Assembly (NCBI GenBank): GCA_903934295.1
Contig: CAIZNI010000056.1
Coordinates: 186,001-250,000 of the forward strand
Origin: an uncultured beta proteobacterium
GTDB lineage: Bacteria; Pseudomonadota; Gammaproteobacteria; Burkholderiales; Burkholderiaceae_E
Direction of reading: 5' to 3'
DNA: 64,000 nucleotides
The position numbers were made by a program, and so were the translations under genes. How positions within the stretch are numbered: the first letter of the stretch is position 1; every line of letters starts with the position of its first letter. Under the pieces are notes generated by a model. That model searched no databases. It was not told where the DNA came from and saw only the letters and a list, made by a program, of their open reading frames with translations. This document shows positions 37,253 through 47,318 of the stretch, piece after piece.

Positions 37253-37375
37253 TCAGCGGCGCTGGCGCCGCACCTCGCCGGTGTGTTCGCCGTTGATCGT
37301 CAGACCCCCCGAAACCGGTTCCCGGCGGCTGCCGTCGACGAGCCGTCCGCCGTGGAGGATGAGGTCGTGAGCCAT
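37253..37375 (-). pseudogene. 40-residue ORF resembling the N-terminus of an amidohydrolase
   Basis: An ATG at 37375 with GGAG 8 nt upstream opens a 40-codon frame ending in TGA (37253-37255). The product begins M-A-H-D-L-I-L-H-G-G-R-L-V-D-G-S, the pattern of the first beta-sandwich strands of D-aminoacylase/dihydroorotase-type amidohydrolases. It breaks off before any metal-binding motif. It is probably the remnant of a deleted amidohydrolase gene, though the intact ribosome-binding site means a small peptide could still be made. The frame happens to be in phase with the lyase gene 14 codons further on. Confidence 0.5.
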
Positions 37376-37404
37376 CGGGAGTCTCCGGAAGGGATCTGGG
37401 AACG

Positions 37405-37410
37405 ACTATA
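37405..37410 (-). promoter_or_regulatory. Possible -10 element for the lyase/carboxylase/dehydrogenase operon
   Basis: The minus strand reads TATAGT, one mismatch from TATAAT and rare in such GC-rich DNA, 30 bp upstream of the small ORF's ATG. The hexamer 17 bp further up (37428-37433, AAGGTC) is a poor -35, so the call is tentative. The rest of 37376-37558, between two divergent genes, shows nothing else I can name. Confidence 0.3.
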
Positions 37411-37558
37411 GCCGCAGGCCCCGCGGCGACCTTGTCCGGGATCGCCGATTCCGAACCCGTGGCAGCGATTTCCGCCGCCCGCCGCGCGGGTTGCGCTATG
37501 CTGGTCCGAGAGCATCGCGCGGGTTCGGCCGTGCCGCACCTTCCGGAGCACCAGTCCC

Positions 37559-38062
37559 ATGAGCCTTGACCTGCAGCCCCCCGGCGACGAGCCGTTCGCC
37601 GGCGATGATTTTGAGCCGCTGTACGAGGTGGTCTACTGCAGTCGCGCCGTCGCGTCGGTGGACGACGCCACCGTCACCCGGATCATCGCCGCCTCGCAGC
37701 GGCACAACCCGGCCCGCGGCATCACCGGGCTGCTGGTCTTCGGCGCCGGCATCTTCTTTCAATGGATCGAGGGGCCGCGCCATCAGGTGCTGCAGCTGAT
37801 GGCGATCATCCGCAACGATCCGCGCCACGACCACGTCGTTGCGCTGAGCGAATCCGAGGAAGTGCGCGAGCGCCTGTTCCCGACCTGGAACATGGAGCTC
37901 GTCTCGACCGACGACATCCGCGACGTGCTGCTCGACGCGATGGGCCTCACCACCGACCCGCGCAACGCGACGTCCCTGCGCCTGATGCTCGAGCGCCTGG
38001 ATTCGGACGAACTGGCCGGCCTGGGCGCCGGCTCGGCCCGCGCCGTCAGGCGCGCGCCATGA
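37559..38062 (+). CDS. BLUF-domain blue-light photoreceptor protein
   Basis: A 167-residue protein that is essentially one BLUF domain with short tails. Residues 20-120 show L-Y-E-V-V-Y-C-S-R-A with the flavin-side Tyr26, N50 in N-x4-I-T-G, the light-switch Gln68 in F-F-Q-W-I-E-G-P, and F-P-T-W-N-M with the Trp/Met pair. These are the residues that bind FAD and rearrange in blue light. There is no fused EAL, GGDEF or cyclase domain, so it would signal through a partner protein. Its 3' end overlaps the convergent uvrA gene by 17 bp. The start has GGAG 11 nt upstream. Confidence 0.9.
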   Translation: MSLDLQPPGDEPFAGDDFEPLYEVVYCSRAVASVDDATVTRIIAASQRHNPARGITGLLVFGAGIFFQWIEGPRHQVLQLMAIIRNDPRHDHVVALSESEEVRERLFPTWNMELVSTDDIRDVLLDAMGLTTDPRNATSLRLMLERLDSDELAGLGAGSARAVRRAP

Positions 38063-41000
38063 AGGTCTGCAGCGCCTGACCGGTGAAGGTCAGCGCGCTG
38101 CTCGCGAGCTCGGCCGGCGGCCCGGCCGCCACGATCCGCCCGCCGCCCGCGCCGCCGGCCGGCCCGAGATCGATGATCCAGTCAGCCTCGGCCCAGATGT
38201 CCAGGTTGTGCTCGACCACCACCAGCGTGTTGCCGGCCTCCACCAGCCGGTGCAGCACCCGGATCAGCTTCTCGACATCGGCCATGTGCAGGCCGACGGT
38301 GGGTTCGTCCAGCACGTAGAGGGTGTGCGCCGCCGGCGGCAGCACGCGGCCCATCGCCACCGCCTTTTCGCGCGCCTTGATCACCCGCGGGTCGTCCTCG
38401 CCGCCTTCGCCGCGCAGACGCACCTTGGCCAGTTCGGTGACCAGCTTGATGCGCTGCGCCTCGCCGCCCGACAGCGTCGGACTCGGCTGGCCCAGCGTCA
38501 GATAGCCCAGGCCGACATCCTGCAGCAGGCGCAGCGGGTGGTGGATCGAGGGATGCGCCGCGAAAAAGGCGGTCGCGTCGTCCACGTTCATGCTCAGCAC
38601 GTCGCCGATGCTCGAGCCGCGCAGCGCGATCTGCTCGGTCTCGCGATTGAAGCGCCGGCCGGCGCAGACATCGCACAGCACCTTCACATCCGGCAGGAAG
38701 TTCATCTCGATCGTCTGCACGCCCTGGCCGTCGCAGGCCTCGCAGCGCCCGCCGGCGGTGTTGAAGCTGAAGCGTCCCGGCCCGTAACCGCGCAGCCGCG
38801 CCTCGGCGGTGTCGGCGAACAGGCGCCGGATCGCGTCCCAGAAGCCGACGTAGGTGGCCGGACAGGAGCGCGGCGTCTTGCCGATCGGGGTCTGGTCGAC
38901 CTCGAGGACGCGGGTGATGCCCTCCCAGCCCAGCATCGCGCCGGCACCGGCCAGTGCCGGGGCCGGACGGCGCCGGCCGCGCGCGCCGACCTGGGCGGCG
39001 ACATTGGCCAGCAGCACGTCGCGCGCCAGGGTCGATTTCCCGGAGCCCGACACGCCGGTGATCACCGTCATTCGGCCCAGCGGGATCGCCGCGTCGATGC
39101 CGTGCAGGTTGTGCAGCCGCGTGTCCATCAGCCGCAGCCAGGGGTCGGCCGCACTGGCGGGCGCGCGCGGCGCCACCAGGGGGTGGGCCAGCGGGTGGGC
39201 GAGGAAGCGCCCGGTGATGCTGTCCGGGTGGCGTTCGAGTTCATCGGCGCGGCCGGTGGCGATGATCCGTCCGCCCAGGCGGCCGGCGCCGGGGCCGATG
39301 TCGATCACATGGTCGGCGCGCCGGATGGTGTCCTCGTCGTGCTCGACCACCAGCAGGGTGTTGCCCTTGTCGCGCAGGGCTTCCAGGGTGCCGAGCAGCA
39401 CCTGGTTGTCGTGCGGATGCAGGCCGATCGTCGGCTCGTCCAGGACGTAGCACACGCCCTGCAGGTTCGAGCCCAGTTGTGCGGCCAGCCGGATGCGCTG
39501 TGCCTCGCCGCCCGACAGCGTGGGCGCGGCGCGGTCCAGCGACAGATAGCCCAGCCCGACCTCGTCCAGGAAGCGCAGCCGCGACGCGATCTCGGTCAGC
39601 AGGTCGCGGGCGATCTCGGCCTCGCGGCCGCTGAAGGCCAGTCCGGCCAGCCAGTCGCGGCAGTCGGCCACCGCGCGCGCGGTGAGCTGCGCGATCGATT
39701 CGCCGCGCAGGCGTACCGCCAGCGCCGTCGGGTTCAGGCGCTGGCCTGCGCAGGGCACGCAGGGCGTCTGGATCGGCGCATCGGGGTCGTCCGGGTCGGC
39801 GGCGGCGCTGTCGCGGGCCTGCGCGTCGGCCAGCCGTTCGGCGAGATAGCCGATCGACTCGCTGGTGCTGTCCTCGTCGGCGCGGTTCTTTTCGTCGATC
39901 CGGGGGATGAAGGGCAGCGTCACGCCGGTGCCGATGCAGTGCGGGCACCAGCCGAGCCGGGAATTGAACGAGAACAGCCGCGGGTCGAGTTCGGCAAAGC
40001 TGGTGCCGCACGACGAGCACGCCCGCTTGGTCGAGAACAGCCGCGTCTGCATCGCCGCGCTGGCCTGTTCGTAGGCAGCGGCATCACCGCTGTCGCTGGC
40101 CTGGCGCAAGGCATCCAGCGGCTCGGCCACCATCACCAGGCCCTTGCCCAGGTCGAGCGCGGCGCGCAGCGCCGCCCGCAGCCCGGCCTCGTCCTCGGCG
40201 CGCACCTCGATGCTCGCCACCGGCACCTCGATGTTGTGCTCGCTGAAGCGGTCGATGCGCGGGAACTTGTCGGTGCGCAGGAATCGGCCGTCGACCCGCA
40301 GATGCGAAAACCCGCGCGACCCGGCCCACTTGGCCAGGTCGGTGTAGACGCCCTTGCGCGCCACCACCAGTGGCGCGAGCAGGCCGATGTGCTGGCCCCG
40401 GTAGCGGGTCATCACCCGCGAGACGATCGCCTCGAAGCTCTGCGGCTCGATCGGCAGCTGGCAGGCCGGGCAGTGCTGGGTGCCCAGCTTCACATAGAGC
40501 AGCCGCAGGAAGTGGTAGATCTCGGTGAGCGTGGCCACCGTGCTCTTGCGACCGCCGCGGCTGGTGCGCTGCTCGATCGCCACCGTCGGCGGGATGCCGA
40601 AGATGCCGTCGACATCGGGGCGCGAGGCCGGCTGCACGAACTGGCGGGCATAGGCGTTGAGCGACTCGAGATAGCGGCGCTGGCCTTCGCCGAACACCAC
40701 GTCGAAGGCCAGCGTCGACTTGCCCGAACCCGACACGCCGGTGATCACGGTGAAGCGCTCGCGCGGGATCTCGACGTCGATGTTCTTCAGATTGTGCTCG
40801 CGCGCGTTGTGCACGAAGATCGAGTGGCGACCGCGCTCGCGCAGCGCCGAGGCCAGCGGCAGGCCGGCGGGTTCGGGGTCCGGCGGGGGCAGGGCGGGTG
40901 CCGGTGCAGCGGCCACGGCACCCGCGGTGCCGGCGTTCACCGCATAGGCGCCGGCCGGCGAGCGCACCGCGCGGGCCGCCAGCTGCTGGCGGTACTCCTC

Positions 41001-43952
41001 CAGCGCCCGGCCGGTGTGCGAGGCCGGGGTGGCGATCAGGTCCTCGGGGGTGCCGGTGGCCACGATCTGCCCCCCGCGATCACCGCCCTCGGGCCCCAGG
41101 TCGATCACCCAGTCGGCGGCGCGGATGATGTCCAGGTTGTGCTCGACCACCAGCAGCGAGTGGCCGGCGGCCAGCAGCTTGCGCAGCGCGCGCAGCAGCC
41201 GTGCGACGTCATCGAAGTGCAGGCCGGTGGTCGGCTCGTCGAACAGGAACAGCGTGCCCTTGCGCCCGGCTCGCGCGAAGGCGCTGCCCGGCGCGCGGTC
41301 CCGGGTCAGCCCCAGGCTGGCCGCCTCGGCCAGGAAACCGGCCAGCTTCAGGCGCTGCGATTCGCCGCCCGACAGCGTGGGCACCGGCTGGCCCAGCTTC
41401 AGGTAGTCCAGCCCGACATCGGCCAGCGGCTGCAGCTTGACCCGCACCTCGGCATCCTGGGAGAAGCAATCGAGTGCCTGGTTCACCGTCAGGTCCAGCA
41501 CGTCGGCCACCGACAGCGGTCGGCCCTGACGGTCGGGCAGCGTCACTTCGAGGGTTTCCGCCCGGAAGCGGCGCCCGTCGCAGTCGGGGCAGCGCAGGTA
41601 CACATCCGAGAGGAACTGCATCTCGACATGCTCGAAGCCGTTGCCCCCGCAGCTGGCGCAGCGCCCGTCGCCGGAATTGAAACTGAAGGTGCCGGCGGTG
41701 TAGCCGCGCTCGCGCGACAGCGCCGCGCCGGCGAAGCGCTTGCGGATCGCGTCGAAGGCGCCGACGTAGCTCACCGGGTTCGAGCGCGCGGTCTTGCCGA
41801 CCGGTGACTGGTCGACGAACACCACGTCGCCGATCCAGTCGTCGCCCAGCAGGCGGTCGAACGGGCCGGGCGCCTCGGTGGGCCGGCCCTTGGCCTTGAG
41901 CAGCGCCGGCAGCAGCACGTTCTGCACCAGCGTCGACTTGCCGCTGCCCGACACCCCGGTCACGCAGACCAGGCGGGTCAGTGGAATCTCGACCGACAGG
42001 TTCTTCAGGTTGTGCTCGCGCGCGCCCTCGAGCAGCAGCCGCGGCGTGGCCGGCAGCACCGGCTGTGGGCGGGTGGTGTCGACCTGGCGACGTCCCGAGA
42101 GGTAGTCGCCGGTCAGGGTGTCGGCGTCGCGCAGCCCGGCCGGGTCGCCGTAGTAGACGATCTCGCCGCCGCGCTCGCCGGGTCCGGGGCCGATGTCGAG
42201 CATGCGGTCGGCGGCGAACATCACCTGCGGGTCGTGCTCGACCACCACCAGCGAATTGCCGGCATCGCGCAGCCGCTGCATCACCCCGATCACCCGGCCC
42301 ATGTCGCGCGGATGCAGGCCGATGCTGGGCTCGTCGAGGACGAACAGCGTGTTGACCAGCGAGGTGCCCAGGGCGGTGGTCAGGTTGATGCGCTGCACCT
42401 CGCCGCCCGACAGGGTTCGCGACTGGCGGTCCAGCGTCAGGTAGCCCAGCCCGACATCGCACAGGTAGCCCAGACGCCCGCGCATCTCGACCAGCAGCAT
42501 CTCGAGCGCCTCCTGGCGCGCGCCGCCGCCGCCCGCGCCCGGGGCGGCCGCCACCGCCGCGAAGAAATCGCGCACCGTGTCGATCGGCATCAGCATCAGG
42601 TCGTGCAGCGAGCGTCCGGGCAGCGCCAGCCGCTGGGCCTCGCTCCACTGGACCCCGGCTGGGCGAAACGGCGCCGGCGCCATCGGTTCGGCGCCGACCC
42701 GCCACAGCAGCGCGTCCGGCTTGAGCCGGGCTCCCTGGCAGGTGCCGCAGGGCGAGTAGGCCCGGTATTTCGAGAGCAGCACCCGGATGTGCATCTTGTA
42801 GGCCTTGCTCTCCAGCCAGGTGAAGAAGCGGTGGATGCCGTACCACTGCGTCTTCCACTTGCCGGTCCAGTCCGCGCCGCCGTCGATCACCCACTGGCGC
42901 TGCGCCGCGCTCAGCTGCTTCCAGGGCACGTCCATCGGCACCCCGGCGCGCGCGGCGAACTGGCGCAGGTCGCGCTGGCATTCCTTGTAGCTCTCGGTCT
43001 GCCAGGGCTTGACCGCGCCTTCGGCGAGGGTCTTGTTCTCATCCGGGATCACCAGCCCGAGGTCGATGCCGATCACCCGGCCGAAGCCGCGGCACGCCTC
43101 GCAGGCGCCCAGCGGCGAATTGAAGGAGAACAGGCTGGGCAGCGGGTCGGCGTAGGCGATGTCGCATTCGGCGCAGTGCAGCCCGCGCGAGAACCGCCAG
43201 ACCGCGGTGTCCACGCCTTCCGCGTCCAGGGCATGCACCGCCAGCCGGCCCTGTCCGCGCGCAAACGCGGTCTCGATCGCTTCGGCCAGGCGCTGGGGCT
43301 CGACGCTCCCCACCCGCAGCCGGTCCTGGACCACCGAGAGCACCGCCGGCGCGCCGTCGGGACCGGCGCTGCGGGCATGAATCCGGGTGTATCCCTGCGC
43401 CTGCAGGTGCTGTTCGATCTCGGTGTCGCTGAAATTGGCCGGCACCGGTACCGGGAAGGTGATGACCACCCGCGGATCGCCCGCGGCCTGCGCGCGCTGG
43501 TGCAGACCGGCCAGCACCGACGCGGTGTCGTCGCGGCGTACCGGCTGCGCGCAGCACCGGCAGTGCAGGGTGGCGGCGCGCGCGAACAGCAGTTTCAGGT
43601 GATCGTTAAGCTCGGTCATCGTGCCGACCGTGGACCGCGAGGTGCGCACCGGGTTGGTCTGGTCGATGGCGATCGCCGGCGGAACCCCCTCGATCCGGTC
43701 GACCTGCGGCTTGTCCATCCGGTCCAGGAACTGGCGCGCATAGGCCGAGAAGGTCTCGACATAGCGGCGCTGGCCTTCGGCATACAGGGTGTCGAAGACC
43801 AGCGAGCTCTTGCCCGAGCCCGAGACCCCGGTCACCACCACCAGCTGATGGGTGGGGATGTCGATGTCGAGGTTCTTCAGGTTGTTCTGGCGCGCCCCGC
43901 GGATGCGGATGCAGGAGGTGTCGGCCGGGCTGCGGTCGGGGCGGTCGGACAT
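38046..43952 (-). CDS. uvrA: Double-length UvrA (two fused excinuclease A units, four ATPase sites)
   Basis: A 1968-residue protein, about twice the normal UvrA (about 940). UvrA is the damage-sensing ATPase of nucleotide excision repair. Four Walker A motifs of the type G-V-S-G-S-G-K-[ST] are visible near residues 42, 665, 1075 and 1630. Each has a matching L-S-G-G-E-x-Q-R signature. Zinc-binding C-x2-C pairs appear in both halves (for example C-A-S-C-G-G-N-G and [14 protein letters not shown] and C-D-V-C-A-G). The halves are joined by an Ala/Pro-rich linker near residues 995-1035. Such fused forms are known in betaproteobacteria and xanthomonads, usually alongside a normal UvrA. The symbol reflects the family. 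Confidence 0.92.
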   Translation of the reverse strand: MSDRPDRSPADTSCIRIRGARQNNLKNLDIDIPTHQLVVVTGVSGSGKSSLVFDTLYAEGQRRYVETFSAYARQFLDRMDKPQVDRIEGVPPAIAIDQTNPVRTSRSTVGTMTELNDHLKLLFARAATLHCRCCAQPVRRDDTASVLAGLHQRAQAAGDPRVVITFPVPVPANFSDTEIEQHLQAQGYTRIHARSAGPDGAPAVLSVVQDRLRVGSVEPQRLAEAIETAFARGQGRLAVHALDAEGVDTAVWRFSRGLHCAECDIAYADPLPSLFSFNSPLGACEACRGFGRVIGIDLGLVIPDENKTLAEGAVKPWQTESYKECQRDLRQFAARAGVPMDVPWKQLSAAQRQWVIDGGADWTGKWKTQWYGIHRFFTWLESKAYKMHIRVLLSKYRAYSPCGTCQGARLKPDALLWRVGAEPMAPAPFRPAGVQWSEAQRLALPGRSLHDLMLMPIDTVRDFFAAVAAAPGAGGGGARQEALEMLLVEMRGRLGYLCDVGLGYLTLDRQSRTLSGGEVQRINLTTALGTSLVNTLFVLDEPSIGLHPRDMGRVIGVMQRLRDAGNSLVVVEHDPQVMFAADRMLDIGPGPGERGGEIVYYGDPAGLRDADTLTGDYLSGRRQVDTTRPQPVLPATPRLLLEGAREHNLKNLSVEIPLTRLVCVTGVSGSGKSTLVQNVLLPALLKAKGRPTEAPGPFDRLLGDDWIGDVVFVDQSPVGKTARSNPVSYVGAFDAIRKRFAGAALSRERGYTAGTFSFNSGDGRCASCGGNGFEHVEMQFLSDVYLRCPDCDGRRFRAETLEVTLPDRQGRPLSVADVLDLTVNQALDCFSQDAEVRVKLQPLADVGLDYLKLGQPVPTLSGGESQRLKLAGFLAEAASLGLTRDRAPGSAFARAGRKGTLFLFDEPTTGLHFDDVARLLRALRKLLAAGHSLLVVEHNLDIIRAADWVIDLGPEGGDRGGQIVATGTPEDLIATPASHTGRALEEYRQQLAARAVRSPAGAYAVNAGTAGAVAAAPAPALPPPDPEPAGLPLASALRERGRHSIFVHNAREHNLKNIDVEIPRERFTVITGVSGSGKSTLAFDVVFGEGQRRYLESLNAYARQFVQPASRPDVDGIFGIPPTVAIEQRTSRGGRKSTVATLTEIYHFLRLLYVKLGTQHCPACQLPIEPQSFEAIVSRVMTRYRGQHIGLLAPLVVARKGVYTDLAKWAGSRGFSHLRVDGRFLRTDKFPRIDRFSEHNIEVPVASIEVRAEDEAGLRAALRAALDLGKGLVMVAEPLDALRQASDSGDAAAYEQASAAMQTRLFSTKRACSSCGTSFAELDPRLFSFNSRLGWCPHCIGTGVTLPFIPRIDEKNRADEDSTSESIGYLAERLADAQARDSAAADPDDPDAPIQTPCVPCAGQRLNPTALAVRLRGESIAQLTARAVADCRDWLAGLAFSGREAEIARDLLTEIASRLRFLDEVGLGYLSLDRAAPTLSGGEAQRIRLAAQLGSNLQGVCYVLDEPTIGLHPHDNQVLLGTLEALRDKGNTLLVVEHDEDTIRRADHVIDIGPGAGRLGGRIIATGRADELERHPDSITGRFLAHPLAHPLVAPRAPASAADPWLRLMDTRLHNLHGIDAAIPLGRMTVITGVSGSGKSTLARDVLLANVAAQVGARGRRRPAPALAGAGAMLGWEGITRVLEVDQTPIGKTPRSCPATYVGFWDAIRRLFADTAEARLRGYGPGRFSFNTAGGRCEACDGQGVQTIEMNFLPDVKVLCDVCAGRRFNRETEQIALRGSSIGDVLSMNVDDATAFFAAHPSIHHPLRLLQDVGLGYLTLGQPSPTLSGGEAQRIKLVTELAKVRLRGEGGEDDPRVIKAREKAVAMGRVLPPAAHTLYVLDEPTVGLHMADVEKLIRVLHRLVEAGNTLVVVEHNLDIWAEADWIIDLGPAGGAGGGRIVAAGPPAELASSALTFTGQALQTFMARA

Positions 43953-44113
43953 GGTGGGCGATGCGGTCGGGGCGGGGAAGCCGTCGAGTCTAGCAGCGCG
44001 GGGTCACGCCGGCGGGCTGTCCGGTCGGGGCGCTGCGCCGAACCGGCACGTCGGCCCCAGGGGGATCGATGCATATGCAACAATCCGCGTCCCGCAGAAA
44101 GAAGGAGGCAGAA

Positions 44114-44683
44114 ATGGCAGGTCAGACGCTGCGCAGCCCGCAGGAGGCCGAGCAGATTCGCGCGCAATGGATCGCCCAGGCGCAGGCGGTCCGCGAACGC
44201 ATGGCGATGCCCGGGCGCACCGACCCGGCCGAACTGGCCGCCGGGACCGGGCTGGCGTTTCTGGAGCGGATCATGCGCGGCGAGCTGCCGGGCATTCCGA
44301 TGGGCGAGCACATGGGCCTGGTGCCGGTCGAGGCCGAACCGGGTCGTATCGTCTTCCAGGGCATCCCCGACAGCCGCTTCTACAACCCGATCGGCAGCGT
44401 TCACGGGGGCTATCTCGCCACCCTGCTCGATTCCGCCGTCGGCTGTGCGGTGCACACCACGCTGGCTCAGGGGATGGGTTACACCACACTGGAGCTGAAG
44501 GTGAACTACCTGCGTGGCCTGACCGACCAGGTCGGACCGGTGCGCGGCGAAGGCCGGGTGGTCAGCGTGTCGCGCCAGATCGGCGTCGCCGAGGGCAGCG
44601 TGGTCGATGCGGCCGGTCGGCTCTATGCCCATGCGACCACTACCTGCCTGATCTTTCCGCTGCCCGCCGGGCGAACCGGTTGA
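44114..44683 (+). CDS. PaaI-family hotdog thioesterase
   Basis: A 189-residue single hotdog-fold thioesterase of the PaaI/YbgC type that hydrolyses acyl- or aryl-CoA esters. The signature helix reads N-P-I-G-S-V-H-G-G-Y-L-A-T-L-L-D-S-A (catalytic region), followed by T-L-E-L-K-V-N-Y-L-R. An AAGGAGG 6 nt before the ATG at 44114 decides the start against a possible one at 44069. Divergent from uvrA across about 160 bp. A role in releasing CoA from dead-end intermediates is usual for the family. Confidence 0.88.
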   Translation: MAGQTLRSPQEAEQIRAQWIAQAQAVRERMAMPGRTDPAELAAGTGLAFLERIMRGELPGIPMGEHMGLVPVEAEPGRIVFQGIPDSRFYNPIGSVHGGYLATLLDSAVGCAVHTTLAQGMGYTTLELKVNYLRGLTDQVGPVRGEGRVVSVSRQIGVAEGSVVDAAGRLYAHATTTCLIFPLPAGRTG

Positions 44684-44715
44684 CCCTGCCGCACCGGCAG
44701 CCCGCCGGCTTGGGC

Positions 44716-44721
44716 TAAGAT
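44716..44721 (+). promoter_or_regulatory. Possible -10 element upstream of ridA
   Basis: TAAGAT in an otherwise GC-rich 111-bp gap, 73 bp before the ridA start. No convincing -35 is present at 17 bp. A similar TTAAGC stands before the hydratase gene near 47272. Weak call. Confidence 0.2.
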
Positions 44722-44794
44722 GCCTCGACGTCAGTCCGGGCCCTGCGTTGCGGCGCTCCCGGCTTCTTTCATCCTCTGTGCGCGAGCGTTCCCG

Positions 44795-45178
44795 ATGATC
44801 CGAGAAGTCATTTCCACCACCAGCGCGCCGGCCGCGATCGGCCCTTATTCCCAGGCAATCCGGGCGGGCGACACGGTCTATCTGTCGGGCCAGATCGCCC
44901 TGGACCCGGACAGCGGCCAACTCGTCGACGGACCCTTCGAGGCCCAGGTGCATCGGGCCTTTCGCAATCTGCGGGCAGTGGCGCAGGCGGCGGGCGGCGG
45001 ACTGGAGCACTGCGTGAAGCTCACCCTGTTCCTCACCGATCTCACCCAGTTTCCGGTGGTCAACGCCATCCTGCAGGAATACATCGCCGCGCCGTTCCCG
45101 GCCCGTTCCACGGTCGGCGTGTCGAGTCTGCCGCGCGGTGCCCAGTTCGAAGTGGAAGCGGTGATGGTCCTGGGCTGA
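44795..45178 (+). CDS. ridA: RidA family enamine/imine deaminase
   Basis: A 127-residue YjgF/YER057c/UK114 protein, the exact family length from the ATG at 44795. RidA trimers hydrolyse reactive 2-aminoacrylate and related enamines formed by PLP enzymes. Visible signatures are G-P-Y-S-Q-A-I near residue 16, Y-L-S-G-Q-I, and the substrate-binding arginine in P-A-R-S-T-V-G-V. The ribosome-binding site is weak. It lies 13 bp upstream of recG in the same direction, so the two are probably co-transcribed. Confidence 0.93.
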   Translation: MIREVISTTSAPAAIGPYSQAIRAGDTVYLSGQIALDPDSGQLVDGPFEAQVHRAFRNLRAVAQAAGGGLEHCVKLTLFLTDLTQFPVVNAILQEYIAAPFPARSTVGVSSLPRGAQFEVEAVMVLG

Positions 45179-45191
45179 TCGCCCCCGCTCG

Positions 45192-47246
45192 ATGGCCGTC
45201 TCGCCCGCCCGCCGCGCCGCTGCGCCGCCGGCCCGCAGCGGTCCCGCATCCCGGCTGGCCCGGCTCGGGCTGCGCACCGACGACGATTTCGCCCTGCACT
45301 TGCCGCTGCGCTACCTGGACCTGACCCAGGTGGTGCCCATCGGCAGTGCCCGGCATGGCGATGATGTTCAGGTCGAGGGCGTGGTTCGCCACCAGGAGGT
45401 GTCCTCACGCGGGCGGCGCGTGCTCAGCGCCGACATCGAGGACGACAGCGGGCGCATCGGCCTGCGCCTGTTCAATTTCTATCCCTCGCAGATCCGTCAG
45501 CTGGCGGTCGGCCGGGTCGTCAGGGTCCACGGCGGCGTGCGTGCCGGCCTGTTCGGGCTCGAGATGGTTCATCCCACGGTACGCGCCGGGGGCGGCGCCG
45601 ATCTGCCCGAGCGGCTGACGCCGGTCTATCCGACCACCGCCGGGATCAGCCAGCCCAGCCTGCGCACCGCGATCGCCGAAGCGCTCGAGCGGGTGCGTTG
45701 GCGCGATGCGCTGTCGCCCGCGCAGCGCGAGGCCCTGGGCGTGATGCCGATCCGCGAGGCGGTCGGCCTGCTTCACCACCCGCGGCCCGACGATTCGCTC
45801 GCCGCGCTCGAAGACCGCAGCCATCCGGCCTGGCGCACGGTGATCCTGGACGAGTTGCTTGCCCAGCAGGTCTCGCTGCGGGAAGCCCGGCGGCGGCGCA
45901 GCGTGCTGCGCGCCGCGCCGATGACCGAGCCGGCGCGCGCCCGGGCCCTGATCGAGCGCCTGCCGTTCCAGCTGACCGGCGCCCAGCAGCGGGTCTGGCG
46001 CGAGATCGCCGCCGATCTCGCGCGCGGCGAGCCGATGAACCGCCTGCTGCAAGGCGACGTGGGCAGCGGCAAGACGGTGATCGCCGCGCTGGCCGCGCTG
46101 CAGGCAGTGGGCAGCGGCTTTCAGGTGGCGCTGATGGCGCCCACCGAGATTCTGGCCGAGCAGCACCACCGCAAGCTGCGCCAGTGGATCGACGACCCGC
46201 TGGCGCGCATCGCGTGGCTGTCGGGCTCGATGAAGCCGGCCGACAAGAAGGCGGTGCGCGAGGCGGTGGCGCGTGGCGAGGTGGACCTGCTGATCGGCAC
46301 CCACGCCCTGATCCAGGACAGCGTGGTCTTCCCGCGGCTGGGCCTGGCGATCGTCGATGAACAGCACCGGTTCGGCGTGGCCCAGCGCCTGGCGCTGCGC
46401 GGCGCGCAGGCCGACAGCGCGCGGCCGGCCCACCAGCTGATGATGAGCGCCACCCCGATCCCGCGCACGCTGGCAATGAGCTACTACGCCGATCTGGACG
46501 TCTCGGTGATCGACGAGGCCCCGCCGGGCCGCAAGCCGGTGCTGACCAAGCTGATCGACGCCCGCCGTCGCGATCAGGTGATCGAGGCGATCCGCGCGGC
46601 GCTGGGCGAAGGGCGCCAGGTCTACTGGGTCTGTCCGCTGATCGAGGAGAGCGAGGCGCTCGACCTGCAGACCGCCATCGACACCCACGCGCTGCTGGCC
46701 GCCGAGCTGCCCGAGTGGCCGGTCGGGCTGGTCCATGGCCGGCTCGCGCCCGGTGAGAAGGCCGCGACGATGAGCGCCTTCGCGGCCGGCGAACTGCGCC
46801 TGCTGGTGGCCACCACCGTGATCGAGGTCGGGGTCGATGTCCCCAATGCGTCGCTGATGGTGATCGAGCATGCGGAGCGCTTCGGGCTGTCGCAGCTGCA
46901 CCAGTTGCGCGGCCGGGTCGGGCGCGGCACTGCCGACAGCGTCTGCGTGCTGCTGTTTCGCACCCCCCTGTCCGAGACCGCCCGCGAGCGGCTGCGCATC
47001 GTCTTCGAAAGCAGCGACGGCTTCGAGATCGCCCGCCGCGACCTGCTGCTGCGCGGGCCGGGCGAACTGCTGGGTGCCCGGCAGTCGGGGCTGGCGATGC
47101 TGCGCCATGCCGATCTGGAGCGCGACGCCGAACTGGTCGAACAGGCCCGGGAACTGGCGACGACGCTGCTGCGCGACGATCCCGCGGCGGCGCTCGCGCT
47201 CACCGCGCGCTGGCTGGCCGGGCGCGGCGACTTCGTGCAGGCCTGA
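45192..47246 (+). CDS. recG: ATP-dependent DNA helicase RecG
   Basis: A 684-residue superfamily 2 helicase that regresses stalled replication forks and branch-migrates junctions. The N-terminal wedge (OB-fold) domain covers about 40-130. Helicase motifs follow: L-L-Q-G-D-V-G-S-G-K-T (I), D-E-Q-H-R-F-G (II), M-S-A-T-P-I-P-R-T-L (III), T-T-V-I-E-V-G-V-D-V-P (V) and Q-L-R-G-R-V-G-R-G (VI), then the TRG motif region. Size matches E. coli RecG (693). Confidence 0.97.
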   Translation: MAVSPARRAAAPPARSGPASRLARLGLRTDDDFALHLPLRYLDLTQVVPIGSARHGDDVQVEGVVRHQEVSSRGRRVLSADIEDDSGRIGLRLFNFYPSQIRQLAVGRVVRVHGGVRAGLFGLEMVHPTVRAGGGADLPERLTPVYPTTAGISQPSLRTAIAEALERVRWRDALSPAQREALGVMPIREAVGLLHHPRPDDSLAALEDRSHPAWRTVILDELLAQQVSLREARRRRSVLRAAPMTEPARARALIERLPFQLTGAQQRVWREIAADLARGEPMNRLLQGDVGSGKTVIAALAALQAVGSGFQVALMAPTEILAEQHHRKLRQWIDDPLARIAWLSGSMKPADKKAVREAVARGEVDLLIGTHALIQDSVVFPRLGLAIVDEQHRFGVAQRLALRGAQADSARPAHQLMMSATPIPRTLAMSYYADLDVSVIDEAPPGRKPVLTKLIDARRRDQVIEAIRAALGEGRQVYWVCPLIEESEALDLQTAIDTHALLAAELPEWPVGLVHGRLAPGEKAATMSAFAAGELRLLVATTVIEVGVDVPNASLMVIEHAERFGLSQLHQLRGRVGRGTADSVCVLLFRTPLSETARERLRIVFESSDGFEIARRDLLLRGPGELLGARQSGLAMLRHADLERDAELVEQARELATTLLRDDPAAALALTARWLAGRGDFVQA

Positions 47247-47318
47247 CGCTTTCCGGTCCGTCGCCGGCCGGGTTAAGCTTGATGCCCGACCCGCCTTCCC
47301 CGACAGGAGCCACCGCGC

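Noticed and set aside
37208-37375. Second selenoprotein: TGA at 37253 in phase with the lyase gene
   Set aside because: The upstream 40 codons resemble an amidohydrolase, not a lyase extension. The residues around the TGA form no redox motif, and the lyase has its own normal start. The shared phase is a one-in-three chance.
38208-41807. Long plus-strand ORF opposite uvrA
   Set aside because: Another antisense shadow of a confident gene, with low-complexity composition and no motifs.
44069-44113. N-terminal extension of the PaaI thioesterase from an ATG at 44069
   Set aside because: The extension codes for the AAGGAGG ribosome-binding site of the ATG at 44114 and adds only a basic tail with no homology.
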